NCBI GenBank assembly: GCA_029298735.1
Contig: JANSLP010000001.1
Span: forward strand, 372,001-436,000
DNA: 64,000 nt
DNA from: Ophiostoma sp. CBS 140.51
Lineage: Eukaryota; Ascomycota; Sordariomycetes; Ophiostomatales; Ophiostomataceae
Reading direction: 5' to 3'
Part shown: in pieces, positions 1-10,895 of the stretch
How positions within the stretch are numbered: position 1 is the stretch's first letter
Layout of the letters: the number at the start of each line of letters is the position of its first letter
Made by a program: the position numbers and the translations under genes
The notes under the pieces: generated by a model
Databases searched by the model: none
What the model saw: only the letters and a program-made list of their open reading frames with translations
What the model was told of the DNA's origin: nothing

Positions 1-87
1 CTGTTCGCCAGAAGAAAGAACCTTACTCTCAGCCCATCTGCCCGTTTGAGGCGTTTTGCGGAGCTTCTTTACTGACTTGAATAATAG

Positions 88-1325
88 GTGGCGTTGGAAA
101 GAGTTGCCTGACAGGTGAGTTTGTCCTTTTGCAAGGTTTTTGTGCCTTGCAGCACACACTTGCATCCGGTGGGGGTCGTTGGCTCGACCTAAGAAAACGG
201 ATGAGCCATTGTTGGTGGAAGGCGGTCGGGAGTGAACGACCGCAAACGTGGACATTTGCACCATGTGCATGCACGTGTGCAGTTTCTTTTCCATCCGCAC
301 AGGAGGCGTGGACCGCGTGCCATTTTCTTGCACTTTCTTTTTTTTCAGCTTTGCTAACGTATGCGTTTGTCCGACAACAGCCCAGTTTGTTCACAACCAA
401 TGGATTGAGAGCTATGATCCGACGATCGAGGACTCGTACCGGACACAAGTCTCCGTTGATGTGAGTTGTTCTCGTCCGCCCGCGAGCCGTGAGCTGCGGG
501 CAGTGAGCTGGCATGGCAAGACACACTAGGCACGGCACGAGACAGAAAGTCAACATCGCTAACCACGTCTTGTGTTACACCTACAGGGACGGCAAATTGT
601 CTTGGAGATGTAAGCACGGTTCCCTGACCCTCTTTTTGCACCTCACACTTTTGTGTTTGTGCTGCCAACAGAAGCCTCAAGCAGAGCCACTAACACATGT
701 GCTTTAGTCTGGATACTGCAGGGACAGAGCAATTTGGTACGTTCTGACAAGGGCTACGAGGCCCATGATGACCCTCTACGCCCGTGCCTTCCCGCCCCGT
801 TCCGTTGGCACGAGATCTGAGACCATGTTGATGTTGCACAGGGTGTCTTGAACTCTCCGACATTGCCTGTCCTCTGAATATACTAACAATTGTGTAGTTG
901 CTATGCGGGATCTATACATGAAGACCGGCCAGGGATTCCTACTGGTTTTTAGTATCACATCACCATCGTCGCTTTCCGAGCTGACAATGCTCCGGGACGA
1001 AATCATCCGAGTCAAGGACGACGAAAACACACCGATTGTCATTGTCGGCAACAAGGCAGATCTCGAGGACCAGCGCGCTGTCAGCCGAAGCAAAGCGTTC
1101 GCCCTGTCGCAGCGGTGGAACGCACCCTACTACGAGGCCAGCGCACGAACGCGGACAAACGTCGACGAAGTGTTTATCGATCTCTGTCGCCAGATGTTGC
1201 GGCGTGAAGACACCGACCCGGCTTTTGAGGTCGACGACAAGATGCCCAGTCATCACCACTCCTCATCAAATCGCAGGGTCCGGCGGCGCCGGCGGGAAAG
1301 CGGTCACCGGTGTGTGATTTTGTGA
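88..1325 (+). CDS. RSR1: Rap/Rsr1 (Krev-1)-type small GTPase, 5' end outside window
   Basis: Ras-superfamily switch of the Rap/Rsr1 branch, which in fungi marks polarity and bud or branch sites. Five exons can be joined: 88-114, 381-460, 587-609, 708-736 and 898-1325, with GT..AG borders and a continuous frame giving 194 visible residues. They hold the end of the P-loop (GVGKS), switch I (YDPTIEDSY), the G3 box DTAGTEQF, the G4 box NKAD, an EASA-type G5 and a basic C-terminus ending CVIL, a CaaX box whose final Leu predicts geranylgeranylation. Thr in DTAGTEQF, where Ras has Gln, and the AMRDLYMK stretch favour Rap/Rsr1 over Ras1/Ras2. The first exon or exons with the start codon lie left of the window; bases 1-87 read as the end of an intron (branch-like ctgac near 72, acceptor at 86-87). 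Family call is strong; the exact orthologue name is inferred. Confidence 0.9.
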
Positions 1326-3186
1326 GCGAGCGACTACGTGTCGCACTGTTTTGATTTGTTGTCATTTCTGTTTTATATACTTTACGACTTCTTCATGATC
1401 TTGAACTTTTTTGGATTCATTTCTTACTTTTTTTCGCTTCATATTTTCATTATTTTTCTTGGGCTGGGCAAAAACAACAAATATGGGTTTACAAAAGAAG
1501 AGAAAGACAGACGCAAAGCCGTCAAGAGAGTAGAAAAGGGGGGAAGGAAAGACATTCGACACCACGCTTCGCAGCATGTGGTGTGTGGACACGATGATTT
1601 ATTTTTATAAGGGCTCCTTCAATAGTTGGATTCATTTCATACTCAAATGCTCAAGCATATCCCCCCCCTACAACGTTCGCCGTTTACGGTAGTTGCTACG
1701 CGAAAGACGAGCAATGGTGTTTCTACCCGATTCTTTCACCGCCAGCAGACCTAAATGCTACAGCAAGATGAACAAAAGCATACGCACACGACTTTGGCAC
1801 TACACGTGGAAGCACGTGGGCTGACTGGTTTTTTTCCAGCATTTGCCTGCTGCACGACACTGGCGAGGCCTACACAGGGTCTTTTTGGGTCCCCCTGAAC
1901 CGGCCGTCCGGCAACCGAAACGGGCAGACGGGCGGCTACGAGCATATGGGGCGAGTCCCAATATCACTTTGGAGTACAGAAGACGCACAAGAAGAAGCAC
2001 GTTGTGTTTCGTGAATGAGAATTACTGGTAAAAGAAAGGCTCGTGCTTGTATTAATAGCCATGCATTGTTGTTATGACGTTGCAACCGGGAAAACTCTAA
2101 TATGGAATGGAGTAAATGCGGATTTTGAGCGCAGGAACGAACTGGCATGGGGGAAGAGGGCGAAAAGGGAAGCGGGAGAAGTAAACAATAGGCAGCTCGT
2201 GACAGAGCACGTGTAACCCAAACGAACGGGCGCGCCAAACTGAAGCCATGGCCAAACGGTCTTCGGTCGCGTATTTGTCCGGAGTTCTCTGTATGAGCCT
2301 CTGAGCCTCAGGCAGCGATTACGTATGCCTCCCCGCCCTCCCCTGTAGCAATCTCTTGGCACTGGGCGAATCAGAGGGGTCGAATAGATGACAAAGGCAG
2401 AGTGGATACCCAAGAACGCCATTGAACAGGCCCGAAACATGCCTCGGGCAGCCTGTTTCGTGATAGCGTAGGAGACTTTAGCGGGCCCAAGCCGCGCATG
2501 CCTTTTTGAAAGGCCTCTCAGGCGTTCACCCAAAAACCTGCACACCAAATTTTGGAGGGCAGCCACGTATGTGCCCCACTTCAGCCCAGTCGGATGTTTT
2601 TTTGGGGTGCCTTTGTGTTCCGATGTTGCCGCCTGCGCCCACTGGAGTCACTGTTGTCACTGCAAATCACTGTAGAACAGGCCTAAGCCCTGCAGATAGA
2701 CCCAATTTTAGTTCCTTTCAATGGAGATAGGCTTCGTCATGTCCAATTTCCAGTGGCCCATCCCGTTCCTCTCGCCGCTAAAACAGGTGGTTCACTGGCA
2801 CTAGGAGGGTAATCTTCGATGCCGGTTTGCCTTGTCTTTGGGAGGGAATCAGTGGAATTTGCCTCCTTTCTCTCCCTCCCGTTCCCTTTCCTTTCTTTTG
2901 TTTGGCATCGTACGCATTTTCTGTTCTTGTCTCTCATTTCTCTTTCCCTCATCTTCTTTTTCGTTTCTTTTCTTTTGCATCGTCAAATACGATTCCGGTT
3001 TTGTATCACGAATCGAAAAAGTTACCCAACCCACGAGCACCGATCCGATTTCGATATTTTCGAATTCGACATATTGACTTTCGATTGCTTTTGTCGACGA
3101 TCGAATATACCCGACTAACACGACCCGGCAAAGTCTTGACTGTCAACAACGACATACGGAACCACATCACCTCAACGTACAACAAC
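1326..3186. other. Intergenic, no gene seen
   Basis: The stretch holds the 3' flank of the GTPase gene (T-rich, about 1340-1500) and the T/C-rich leader of the next gene (about 2850-3100). A 164-codon minus-strand frame at 2072-2566 resembles no family I know and has no convincing start context. The plus-strand frame of the next gene is open from about 2827, but that part is low-complexity leader sequence. Confidence 0.6.
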
Positions 3187-4839
3187 ATGTTGCCCAAGGC
3201 ACTCCTCGCCGCGGCGCTAGCGTCGTCGACGGCGTCTGGCTTTTTGCTGCCGCCGCCGACCGATGTCGAGATGGAGCGTCACCACCACCACAAGGGCGGC
3301 AAGTATCACAACGGCAACAACGACGTTGAGGGATTCGAGGTCGAGACCACCGACGTCAAGATGGTCAGCCCCTTCTACCACGAGTTCACCAAGGTCAAGG
3401 TGCCCTGCCCGGGCTGCTCCATGCAGATCCGCAAGCATGGCCATGGCGAGAAGAAGGAGGACAGCGAGGAGGACGGCAAGATTATTACCCTGACCGACGT
3501 CACCAACCACATCAACCTGTTCTTCAAGATCGACCACCAGGACGACGGCGACCACCTGCTGGTCAACCACTTTGAGCTGTACCCGAATGTCGACATCAAC
3601 GGCGAGGGTCTGCTGGCGACGCAGGCGCCCGACCACTTCCACCATAAGGGCAAGGGCAAGCACCACAAGGGCAAGCATCACGACGACGAGAAGGAGGAGA
3701 ACGAGCACGACGAGAAGCACGACGACGAGGAGAAGCATGAGCACGACGACGATAGCCACGACGACGAGCTCAAGAAGAGACATCGCCGCCACCGCAAGCA
3801 CCACGATGACGACGAAGAGGAGAAGGGCGTCGAGGGCAAGCACTGGAAGCCCAAGAAGGACTTCAAGGACGTTAAGTTCCACCACGTCGAGAGCGACAAC
3901 GACAACAAGGACAAAGAGTTCCACCACGGCAAGCACCACAAGCACGGCAAGCACCTCGTCAAGGTGCCTCTGGGCTACGCCATGCAGACCATGGCTGTCG
4001 GCCAGGACGAGAGCAACGGCATGGAGGTTGTGGCTCTGTCGCTTGAGATTATTGAGGTCAACGGCGTTTTTGTCCAGGGCATCCCGGCCGTCACCATTCG
4101 CCTGATCCGCACGCCCGAGGGTGGTCTGATGATTGCGCGTGTCGATGTGGCCAACAACGAAGCCGAGAAGACTGAGGAGAAGGCCGTCGAGGCCCTCCCC
4201 GGCAAGGACCGCATGGACGCACTCAAGGAGGAGCTCGACGCCTGCACCAACATCCTGTGCCGCTGGAAGGCCATCATCTCGTCTGGCATCAAGGCCCACC
4301 GTGGCGGCTGTGCCGGCAAGGCCATTGCCAAGGCTTTCGGTGGTGACGCCGACAACAAGGAGGACGGCGAGGAGAAGCCTCACCGTCACCACCACCACAA
4401 GGGTCACCACCACGAGGACGACTCTGAGAAGTCCGACGAGGACAAGGAGAACAAGGAGGAAAAGCCCCACCGTCACCCCCACCACAAGCTCCGTGAGCAC
4501 AGCTGGAAGCAGCTGGCCGCCAAGGTTGCGACGCAGATTCTGCTCCCTGTCCTTATGGGTATTGTCCTGGGTATCTTTACCACCGTCGTCGGTGTCGCTG
4601 TCGGTTCCCTCCTGGTGTCTGCCTGGCGCCTGCTGTTCCGTCGCAAGACGGCCGCTGCTCGCGCTGCTCAGGCTATCCTGATCACTGACGACAAGCCCAC
4701 CCCCGTTGCTGCTGTCGTTGTTGTTGACCGCCACGCCAACGAGGAGGCTGTCGACGAGGAGAAGGCCGGCCTGATGTCGACCGAGTCCACCGAGGAGCTG
4801 CCTCCTTATCAGGACAATGACAAGAAGGGCTCTGTTTAA
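3187..4839 (+). CDS. Secreted/type I membrane protein with His-Asp-Glu-rich insertions (DUF7728-like)
   Basis: 550 residues, no intron seen. The start at 3187 is chosen because it gives a clean signal peptide (residues 1 to about 18); the frame is open further upstream but reads leader sequence. Next come a conserved-looking segment with CPGC (Cys74, Cys77) and a beta-rich stretch; a very His/Asp/Glu/Lys-rich region (about residues 150-255) full of HH, HDDE and KHH runs; a globular part; a Cys pair in a segment beginning CTNILCRW; a second His-rich tract (about 397-440); a transmembrane helix (about 448-475); and a short basic then acidic tail. The CPGC block, the CRW segment and the C-terminal membrane anchor resemble the uncharacterised ascomycete DUF7728 family as I remember it. 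The His/acid tracts suggest metal binding in the secretory lumen or at the surface, which is inference. The gene converges on NC2-beta. Confidence 0.8.
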   Translation: MLPKALLAAALASSTASGFLLPPPTDVEMERHHHHKGGKYHNGNNDVEGFEVETTDVKMVSPFYHEFTKVKVPCPGCSMQIRKHGHGEKKEDSEEDGKIITLTDVTNHINLFFKIDHQDDGDHLLVNHFELYPNVDINGEGLLATQAPDHFHHKGKGKHHKGKHHDDEKEENEHDEKHDDEEKHEHDDDSHDDELKKRHRRHRKHHDDDEEEKGVEGKHWKPKKDFKDVKFHHVESDNDNKDKEFHHGKHHKHGKHLVKVPLGYAMQTMAVGQDESNGMEVVALSLEIIEVNGVFVQGIPAVTIRLIRTPEGGLMIARVDVANNEAEKTEEKAVEALPGKDRMDALKEELDACTNILCRWKAIISSGIKAHRGGCAGKAIAKAFGGDADNKEDGEEKPHRHHHHKGHHHEDDSEKSDEDKENKEEKPHRHPHHKLREHSWKQLAAKVATQILLPVLMGIVLGIFTTVVGVAVGSLLVSAWRLLFRRKTAAARAAQAILITDDKPTPVAAVVVVDRHANEEAVDEEKAGLMSTESTEELPPYQDNDKKGSV

Positions 4840-5497
4840 GTGCATCCTATTCTCTCCGTCTTTGACCATCACCACGACAAAATACACATACACAGCTGCC
4901 TAGCTCAGCACACTACACACATACACTCACATCTTTTATTTCCTATCTCATTGCGTTGCCTTTTTGGATTTTTCTTTTTGATTTCTTTTGTCTTTTTCGC
5001 TTGTCTCTTACTAGAACAAGTTTGGCGTTTCTATCTACTTAATCATTCTACAACACCCCCATTTTCTCCTGCACTTCTTTCTTCAAAGAGAGAACTGTAT
5101 CTATACACAATTCGACAAGACTGTCACTTTTTAGTTCTCTATTTCCTTAATTGTCTTATACCGTAAATGCATTTCCTTTTCTTGTTATGTATGTCTACTC
5201 TGAAGTGACCTGAAGTGACCTGAAGTGACCTGTGCAATGTGATATGTAGAACGTAAAAGAAAAAAAAACACATAATGTGGACAAGAGAATAACATGCTTG
5301 TATATTAACAACCATGTAGAGATAGATGATGCGAAAAAAAAGAAGAGCCCTAAAAATGGGGCAAAGCACCCGCTTGCCTGCCCTATGCCAAAGCGCCAGG
5401 AAATAACCAGTATGGAAACAAAACGCCAACACTAAACTGAAAGTGCCAATGCAGAAGCTGAAGTCGAGCCGTATGTCGACAGGACACACCGCAGTGT
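4840..5497. other. Convergent intergenic region
   Basis: 3' flanks of the membrane-protein gene (plus) and NC2-beta (minus). It is T-rich up to about 5160, then carries a short tandem repeat. I see no gene. Confidence 0.6.
5201..5232. repeat. Three exact copies of TGAAGTGACC
   Basis: A 10-base unit occurs three times head to tail, then a partial TG. It lies between two converging genes. Function unknown; replication slippage is the simple explanation. Confidence 0.9.
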
Positions 5498-5973
5498 CTA
5501 GCCGTGCCGCATCGCCGCCTCGGCAAACTGCTCCTGCTGCAGCCGCTCCAGTTCTTCCAACGTCATGCCGCTCTGCGTAAACTTGTCCGCTTTCCGCTCC
5601 CGGCCCTTTTGCACCTCCTTGTGCTCCTGCGCCGCTTCCAGCACAGCGCCCACGTACTCGGCGAAGCCCAAGTGCTCGAGCGCCCGCGTCACATGGTCGC
5701 AGGCAATCGTCTTTTTGGCCTCCTTTTCACTAATTTCGTTGGCCTCGGACGAGATGAGGGTAATGAACTCGACGCAGCATTCAATTAGTAGGTCACGGGC
5801 GTCTCGCGAAAAGGCGATGCCCATGCTGGGTGGCAGGATTTCGGTGACGATTTTCTGGACGGTGGCCTTGGGGAGGGAGAGGTCGTCGTTGCCTGAGAGG
5901 TATTAGAGGGTATCAATGAAAAGGAAAGGGAGGACGAGAACCTACCTCCGAAATCGCCTTCGTGGTCAGACAT
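5498..5973 (-). CDS. NCB2: Negative cofactor 2 beta (Dr1/Ncb2), histone-fold TBP regulator
   Basis: Nuclear protein that pairs with NC2-alpha to bind TBP on DNA and restrain or remodel preinitiation complexes. Two exons, complement of 5946-5973 and 5498-5892, give 140 residues, close to the usual fungal length. The N-terminus has the typical DDLSLPKATVQKIV start of helix 1, followed by a full H2B-like histone fold (FSRDARDLLIECCVEFI, then SSEANEISEKEAKKTI and HVTRALEHLGF) and a charged C-terminal helix ending in a Gln/Glu-rich stretch. The donor after codon 9 (GTAGG) and the CAG acceptor leave a glycine codon split by a short intron of 53 nt. Start taken at the only Met in that exon. Confidence 0.95.
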
Positions 5974-7917
5974 TGTGAGAGATGTGTGTGAATGCAGAGG
6001 AAAGTCGACAAAAGAAAGAAGGAAACGCCAAACGGCCTGCGCAATTCACGCTGGTATCGCAGCAGAAAATGCGTTGAATAGAGTGTTGTTGAAAGCTTGG
6101 GTTGATTGTTTTCTGGGTTGGTTGTTTGTCGAGTAGACAAAATCGAGGTCTCTATTAACGACGATTGTACTTGTTACGAATAGTGACAGAGAGCTGAGTG
6201 ACAAGGCGTGTCGGCGGTGATGAGAAAATGGAAGAAGAGATCAAGGTTCGTCAATATTTGGGAACTTCCCAGTCGTGTTTAATCGTGACGTCGACTGTTT
6301 GGCTGTTGATTGTCGTCGATTTGTTTGTGTACCGTTTGCTATGACGCTAATAAGTCGATGCTTCTTCAACTTTTTTGTGCTTGCAGATGTCAGAAAGGGT
6401 GCGGCGGACCCTCCGCCTTTCTATGCTTGACCTCCTAAGAATCAATGGTCTTAAATAGACCGCTACACCCGTTCACACAGAAGGCGCGCCTGGCACAATG
6501 GGGTAAAGGGAGGGGCAGAAAACAATAAACCAGAATGCCAAATGAGCAAGCGCGATCCTTACATAAGGCACCCGTTGGGCACCGTTGTGGAGCTGACAGG
6601 AACGGAAAAGCACAGGAAAGACCTCACCGCCCTGAGCGACCCACTTTACTTTCTGATCTTTTTCGCAGGTCCAACTCGATTTTTTTCTCATCAGCTACAA
6701 AAACCTTTTTGCCGCGAAATTCCTCCTTCTCTTCTCTCCTTCCTTCTTCCCATACTTTTTGACACCAGCATTTCGACGTTTCAACGTCTTGCATTCTCGC
6801 GTCCGCTTTTGATTTTCTTTTTTTCTTTGCATTCTATTCTTCACTTCCTCACTATCTTTTCGTGCCGACATTGGGACAAGTGTTTCAATGCTCGCGCGGT
6901 TTTTTGCTCTTGTCATATTTTCGTGATCTTGTCTTCCGCGGCATCTTATCAATTGGTTAGTATTTACCTGCACTCCCTTCTCTCTCCCCTTCTTCCCTTT
7001 TGCACACACGGCCTCCAATATGATGAGCTTTTCGTCGCCCCAGGCATACAAAAATAATGGTGATTGACACTGTCTTTCCAAACGGACGTCTCTGATACTT
7101 GGCCTTTCTTTACTTTTTTCTTCTACCTTCATTCACTCTCTCCATGCTCTCTTCTGAGCATTGTTTGTCGAGCGTCGTTGCTAACTCTCGTCAAAGATAC
7201 TAAATCGCAATGTGACTGGTGAAAACGACCCTGCTCTCTGCAAACATCTCATTTGGTATGCTCTTTTCCTTTCCTGTCCTGATTTTTTGTCACCACTTTT
7301 TCGCCAACAGTCTACATGATGCTCGAACTATGTACTATCAAATACCGACATTTCATGACGGAGAAAACCTTTGTTCCTGATTTTTTATTCTGCTTTTTGG
7401 CTATTCCTTCTTTTGGGTCTCTTCGGTCAACTTTGCATATCTGTGCCTGTCAGCATTGCTAACTGTTGCCAAGATGTTGCATGCAGGATACCTCCACTCT
7501 CACCTTTCTCCTTCGACTTCAACCTCATCCTAAATTGTAAGACACATCGAACACTACACAACGAACAACACACATTCTCGACACAACGACAAGGCAAAGA
7601 AGACGCAAGTGATGTAACACTTTGATATTCCATGCTAATACTGAATCTACATGTGGATACCTATCAACGAGTCTTTTCATCTTTCGACTGATGCGCCTTC
7701 TTTACCTATGCCTTGTTGTTGTGTCTATTTCTGCCTATTATGTCACAAAAATTACAATAAGAGACCATTGCTAACATGGTCAGAATTCTAGGTTCTCACT
7801 CTACTCGTCGATATCCTCGTAACATACCGTCTATGACCAGTGGTATGCACCCATGTGCGAGTCGTTCCAGCTATTGGCAGTTAGCATCGTAATCGTAGAG
7901 GGGGAAATAAGATAGAA
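5974..7917. other. Intergenic, no gene seen
   Basis: Upstream region of NC2-beta and 3' flank of the minus-strand dehydrogenase. T- and C-rich on the plus strand, especially about 6660-6900. Short frames of up to 171 codons at 6542-7057 are low-complexity and match nothing I recognise. Confidence 0.55.
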
Positions 7918-8731
7918 TCATGACGAGGGCACCCACTTAAAGAACGTGCCCGACAGCTCGGGCGTGGCATCCAACGCCAGCTTAGCAATCACCTCGGCCG
8001 GCGCCTCGGGCGGATTCAGGATGCCGTCGGCGTGGGCGTCGACAAACGTTGCCAGCACCTTGGCGTCCATGCCGCCTGCCTCGCCTTGCTCGCGGATTTC
8101 TTTCTGCATGTCCGTGTCGACACGGCCGGGGGTCACAGCGACCGACACAATGTCAGGCTCCTCAACGGCCAGGTGCTGCACGAGCGACGTGGCCGCCGCC
8201 TTGGAACTGCCGTAGGCGCCCCACGAAGCGTAGCCCTTTTTGGCAGCGCCGGACGAGACCAGCACAATGCGGCCGTGCGATGCCCGGAGGGCGGGAAGCG
8301 AGGCTTTGCTCTGCGGGTGCGTAGCATTAGCATGATTGTGCGTAACGTAGGAGAGGGAGTGGTGGGCGCATGGAGGGCGGACTCACCAAAGCCAAGGCGG
8401 AGAAAACGTTGATATCGTATAGACGCTTCCATGCATCCAGATCAGCATCCGCCAGGCGTTGCACGGGCGTCAGCGCGCCGTGGTTGATGATGACGCCGTC
8501 GAGCTGGCCGAAAGTCGACACGGCCAGGTCGACGGTGCTCGCCAAAGCCGTGTAGTCGGTCGCATCGGTGGCCTTGTAGGCCACTTGAGAAGGAAACTCC
8601 TTTTTTAGGGCTTCCAGAGGCTGAGCGGCCCGGGCCACGAGCACGACCTTGTGCGAATGGGCCAGCAGATGGCGCGCAGTCGCAAGACCGATGCCGCGGC
8701 TGGCGCCCGTGACGAGGATGACCTTGCCCAT
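7918..8731 (-). CDS. Short-chain dehydrogenase/reductase, Irc24/YIR035C-like
   Basis: Cytosolic NADP(H)-dependent carbonyl reductase of the classical SDR fold. Exons are complement of 8387-8731 and 7918-8310, phase 0, joining to 245 residues. The cofactor loop is TGASRGIG (residues 8-15). The usual NNAG motif reads INHG here. The catalytic Ser is in VSSGA, and the Tyr/Lys pair lies in YGSSK. The start MGKVILVTG and the WKRLYDIN and WGAYGSSKAA segments closely resemble yeast Irc24/YIR035C, which reduces diketones such as benzil; the natural substrate is unknown. The gene is divergent from the TDA3-like gene across about 700 bases. Confidence 0.9.
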
Positions 8732-9429
8732 TGTGGTGATGTGCGGGGTGGTAGAAAAGGCGTGGAAGGGGTAGATGGCGCAAGGGCGTGAGTTGACGAG
8801 TCACGATGTGGAGTATGAGGTGATGCTTCCTTGGTTGTTAGCTCTTGGCTTCTTTGTCGGTTCGTAGGTTTTGGTTGTTTTGGAGAATGGCAATTGGAGA
8901 GGGAAAGAGCACTCTTGGATCGTCTTTTTTTACCCGTTACGGCAACTTTTCTGTTTTTGGGGTGTGGGGATTACTGGTGCAAGAGGCAAAGGAGCGAGCA
9001 GCAAACGGCGGCGGCGTTGGGGTAGCTCCTTCTTTATGTACTCCCGAATCTACTCCGCTTGCCAAGGAGAGATCAAAAAAGATATAAATGGTCCTCCGGC
9101 GACCGGCCTCGTTTCGCTCGTTCGCTCATGCTCGATTTGACGGCTGAACAGTTTGAATATTCTGTCGTCATCTGGTCGCCCCTTCCTGCACATCTCCGGT
9201 TACCCATCTTCGATTACTATTTGAGCTCGTTCCTGCCCCGTGTTGTGACTCTTTCTACCTCTCGATTTCCAGTCGCGTCCACCCTTTTTCAAAAAAAATA
9301 AAATAAAATAAAATAAAAAACTCCTCTTTTACTCGTTCCTTGCCGTCTCGTCTCCGTTCTCCGATCGAGGCTGACAAAGTGCCAAGAACCAAACGACCGA
9401 CAAGTCAACAAACACCGCAAACCGCACGG
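8732..9429. other. Divergent promoter region between SDR and TDA3-like genes
   Basis: About 700 bases between two start codons on opposite strands, so it should hold both promoters. Apart from an AAAAT repeat near 9300, I recognise no specific sites. Confidence 0.5.
9291..9320. repeat. AAAAT microsatellite
   Basis: An A-run followed by four TAAAA-type units, about 110 bases upstream of the TDA3-like start codon. It is a simple repeat, likely variable between isolates. Confidence 0.9.
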
Positions 9430-10671
9430 ATGGCGACGGTTATCATCGGCGCTGGCATCGTCGGCGTCACGACGGCCTATTACATGGCGGAGAACAACCA
9501 CGACGCAAAACAAGACATTCATTTGGTAGAAACAACACCCACTCTTTTTGCGTCAGCGTCTGGCTATGCCGGAGGGTTTATGGCCCGCGACTGGATGGCC
9601 CCGGACTCGGCCAGTCTGGCCGCCCTCTCGTTTGACCAGCATGCCGCCCTGGCCGCACAGCACGACGGCGAAAGACGGTGGGGGTATGCATTGTCGACAG
9701 CCCTGAGCTATGGTCTTCCAGGCGGCGCAAAGGAAGGCCAGCGGGGCGAGGACTGGCTGCGGCAGGGCACGAGCCGGTCGACGGCGGCGCCGGCTGTTGA
9801 AGGGGGGTCCAAAAAGAGTGTGCCCTCATGGCTGAACCGGACAAAAGGCGACCGAGTCGAAGTGCTCGCGGACGACGGTACCGCCGGCCAGGTCGAGCCG
9901 GAGCCGTTCTGTCAGTACCTGCTGGACCAGAGCCTAAAAAAAGGTGTGCGGCTGCACCAGCCGGCGACAGTCGTGGGTGTGCAAAAGGACGACAGTGGAA
10001 AGCTGGCCTCCGTCACGATTGAAGAGAACGGCACACAGACTGTCCTCGCCTGCACACGGCTGGTCATCACGGCCGGCGCGTGGACCCAGCGGGTGTACTC
10101 CCAGCTATTCCACGAAGCAGCAGCTCGCCGCCCCCTGCCGGTCCACAACTACGCGGGCCATTCCCTAGTGGTCAAGCCGTCCCAGAAGAGAGCCGAGGTC
10201 ACCGACCGCTTCGCCCTCTTTGCCGCCGGCGGGTCGATGCAGTACTGCCCCGAAATCTTTGGCCGCGCAAATGGCACGCTCTACCTGGCCGGCCTGAACT
10301 CGTCGACAATCCCTCTGCCGGCGACGGCGGCCGACTCGGTCCCGTCGCAGGACCAGCTAGACGACTTGTTGAAAACGTGCAAGCGGATCCTGGGCGAGGA
10401 CGACGACGACAAGGTCGAAGTTGTGCGGACAGGACTGTGCCACCGGCCGGCAACGCCGTGGGGAGCACCACTGCTGCTGCGGTTGCTGGATGGCAAGCTA
10501 GCAGAAACGTCTACTGACGAGAGTATCGTAAGCGGCGACGGCGGTGTGTTTGCATCGGCCGGCCATGGGCCATGGGGTATCAGCATGGGCCCCGGTACGG
10601 GTATGGTGCTGGCAGAGCTAGTACAGGGTCGGCCATTGAGTGCCGACATTAAGGGACTTGGGTTTCACTAG
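9430..10671 (+). CDS. FAD-dependent oxidoreductase, DAO family, Tda3-like
   Basis: 413 residues, no intron. Starting at 9430 puts the dinucleotide-binding motif GAGIVG right at the N-terminus (residues 6-11), as usual for DAO-type flavoproteins; an in-frame ATG 90 bases upstream would only add a basic, unstructured stretch. Other marks are an acidic end of strand 2 (HLVETTP), SASGYAGGFMARDW, a WGYA segment and a C-terminal second FAD contact (ASAGHGPWGISMGPGTG). This set matches the fungal Tda3-like group of D-amino-acid oxidase relatives, in which yeast Tda3 has been tied to endosome-Golgi traffic although its chemistry is unclear. It could instead oxidise an amine or imino compound. It converges on the permease gene with 224 bases between the stops. 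Confidence 0.85.
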   Translation: MATVIIGAGIVGVTTAYYMAENNHDAKQDIHLVETTPTLFASASGYAGGFMARDWMAPDSASLAALSFDQHAALAAQHDGERRWGYALSTALSYGLPGGAKEGQRGEDWLRQGTSRSTAAPAVEGGSKKSVPSWLNRTKGDRVEVLADDGTAGQVEPEPFCQYLLDQSLKKGVRLHQPATVVGVQKDDSGKLASVTIEENGTQTVLACTRLVITAGAWTQRVYSQLFHEAAARRPLPVHNYAGHSLVVKPSQKRAEVTDRFALFAAGGSMQYCPEIFGRANGTLYLAGLNSSTIPLPATAADSVPSQDQLDDLLKTCKRILGEDDDDKVEVVRTGLCHRPATPWGAPLLLRLLDGKLAETSTDESIVSGDGGVFASAGHGPWGISMGPGTGMVLAELVQGRPLSADIKGLGFH

Positions 10672-10895
10672 GCATGGAGGTTTTATGGGCATCTACACTG
10701 GGAATTATTATTGGATATCATTTGCACCATCTGATTGTGTCTATTATTGCGAGAGCATATAAAAATAGATCTAGTGGCTGTCCAAGGAGTCGGATTAAGG
10801 AACAACAAGGAAGGAAAGAGACAAGGTCTCTACAACAACATTAGCTTTGAGGGGAAAAAAGAAACACTTTCAAACCAACCACCCACACATCTCAC

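Noticed and set aside
2072..2566. 164-codon minus-strand frame
   Set aside because: No recognisable domain, poor start context, and an Arg/Ser/Phe-rich composition like translated non-coding sequence.
3217..4893. 558-codon minus-strand open frame
   Set aside because: It lies exactly opposite the His/Asp/Glu-rich gene and translates to a Leu/Val-only low-complexity product, the mirror of GAC/GAG/CAC/AAG codons.
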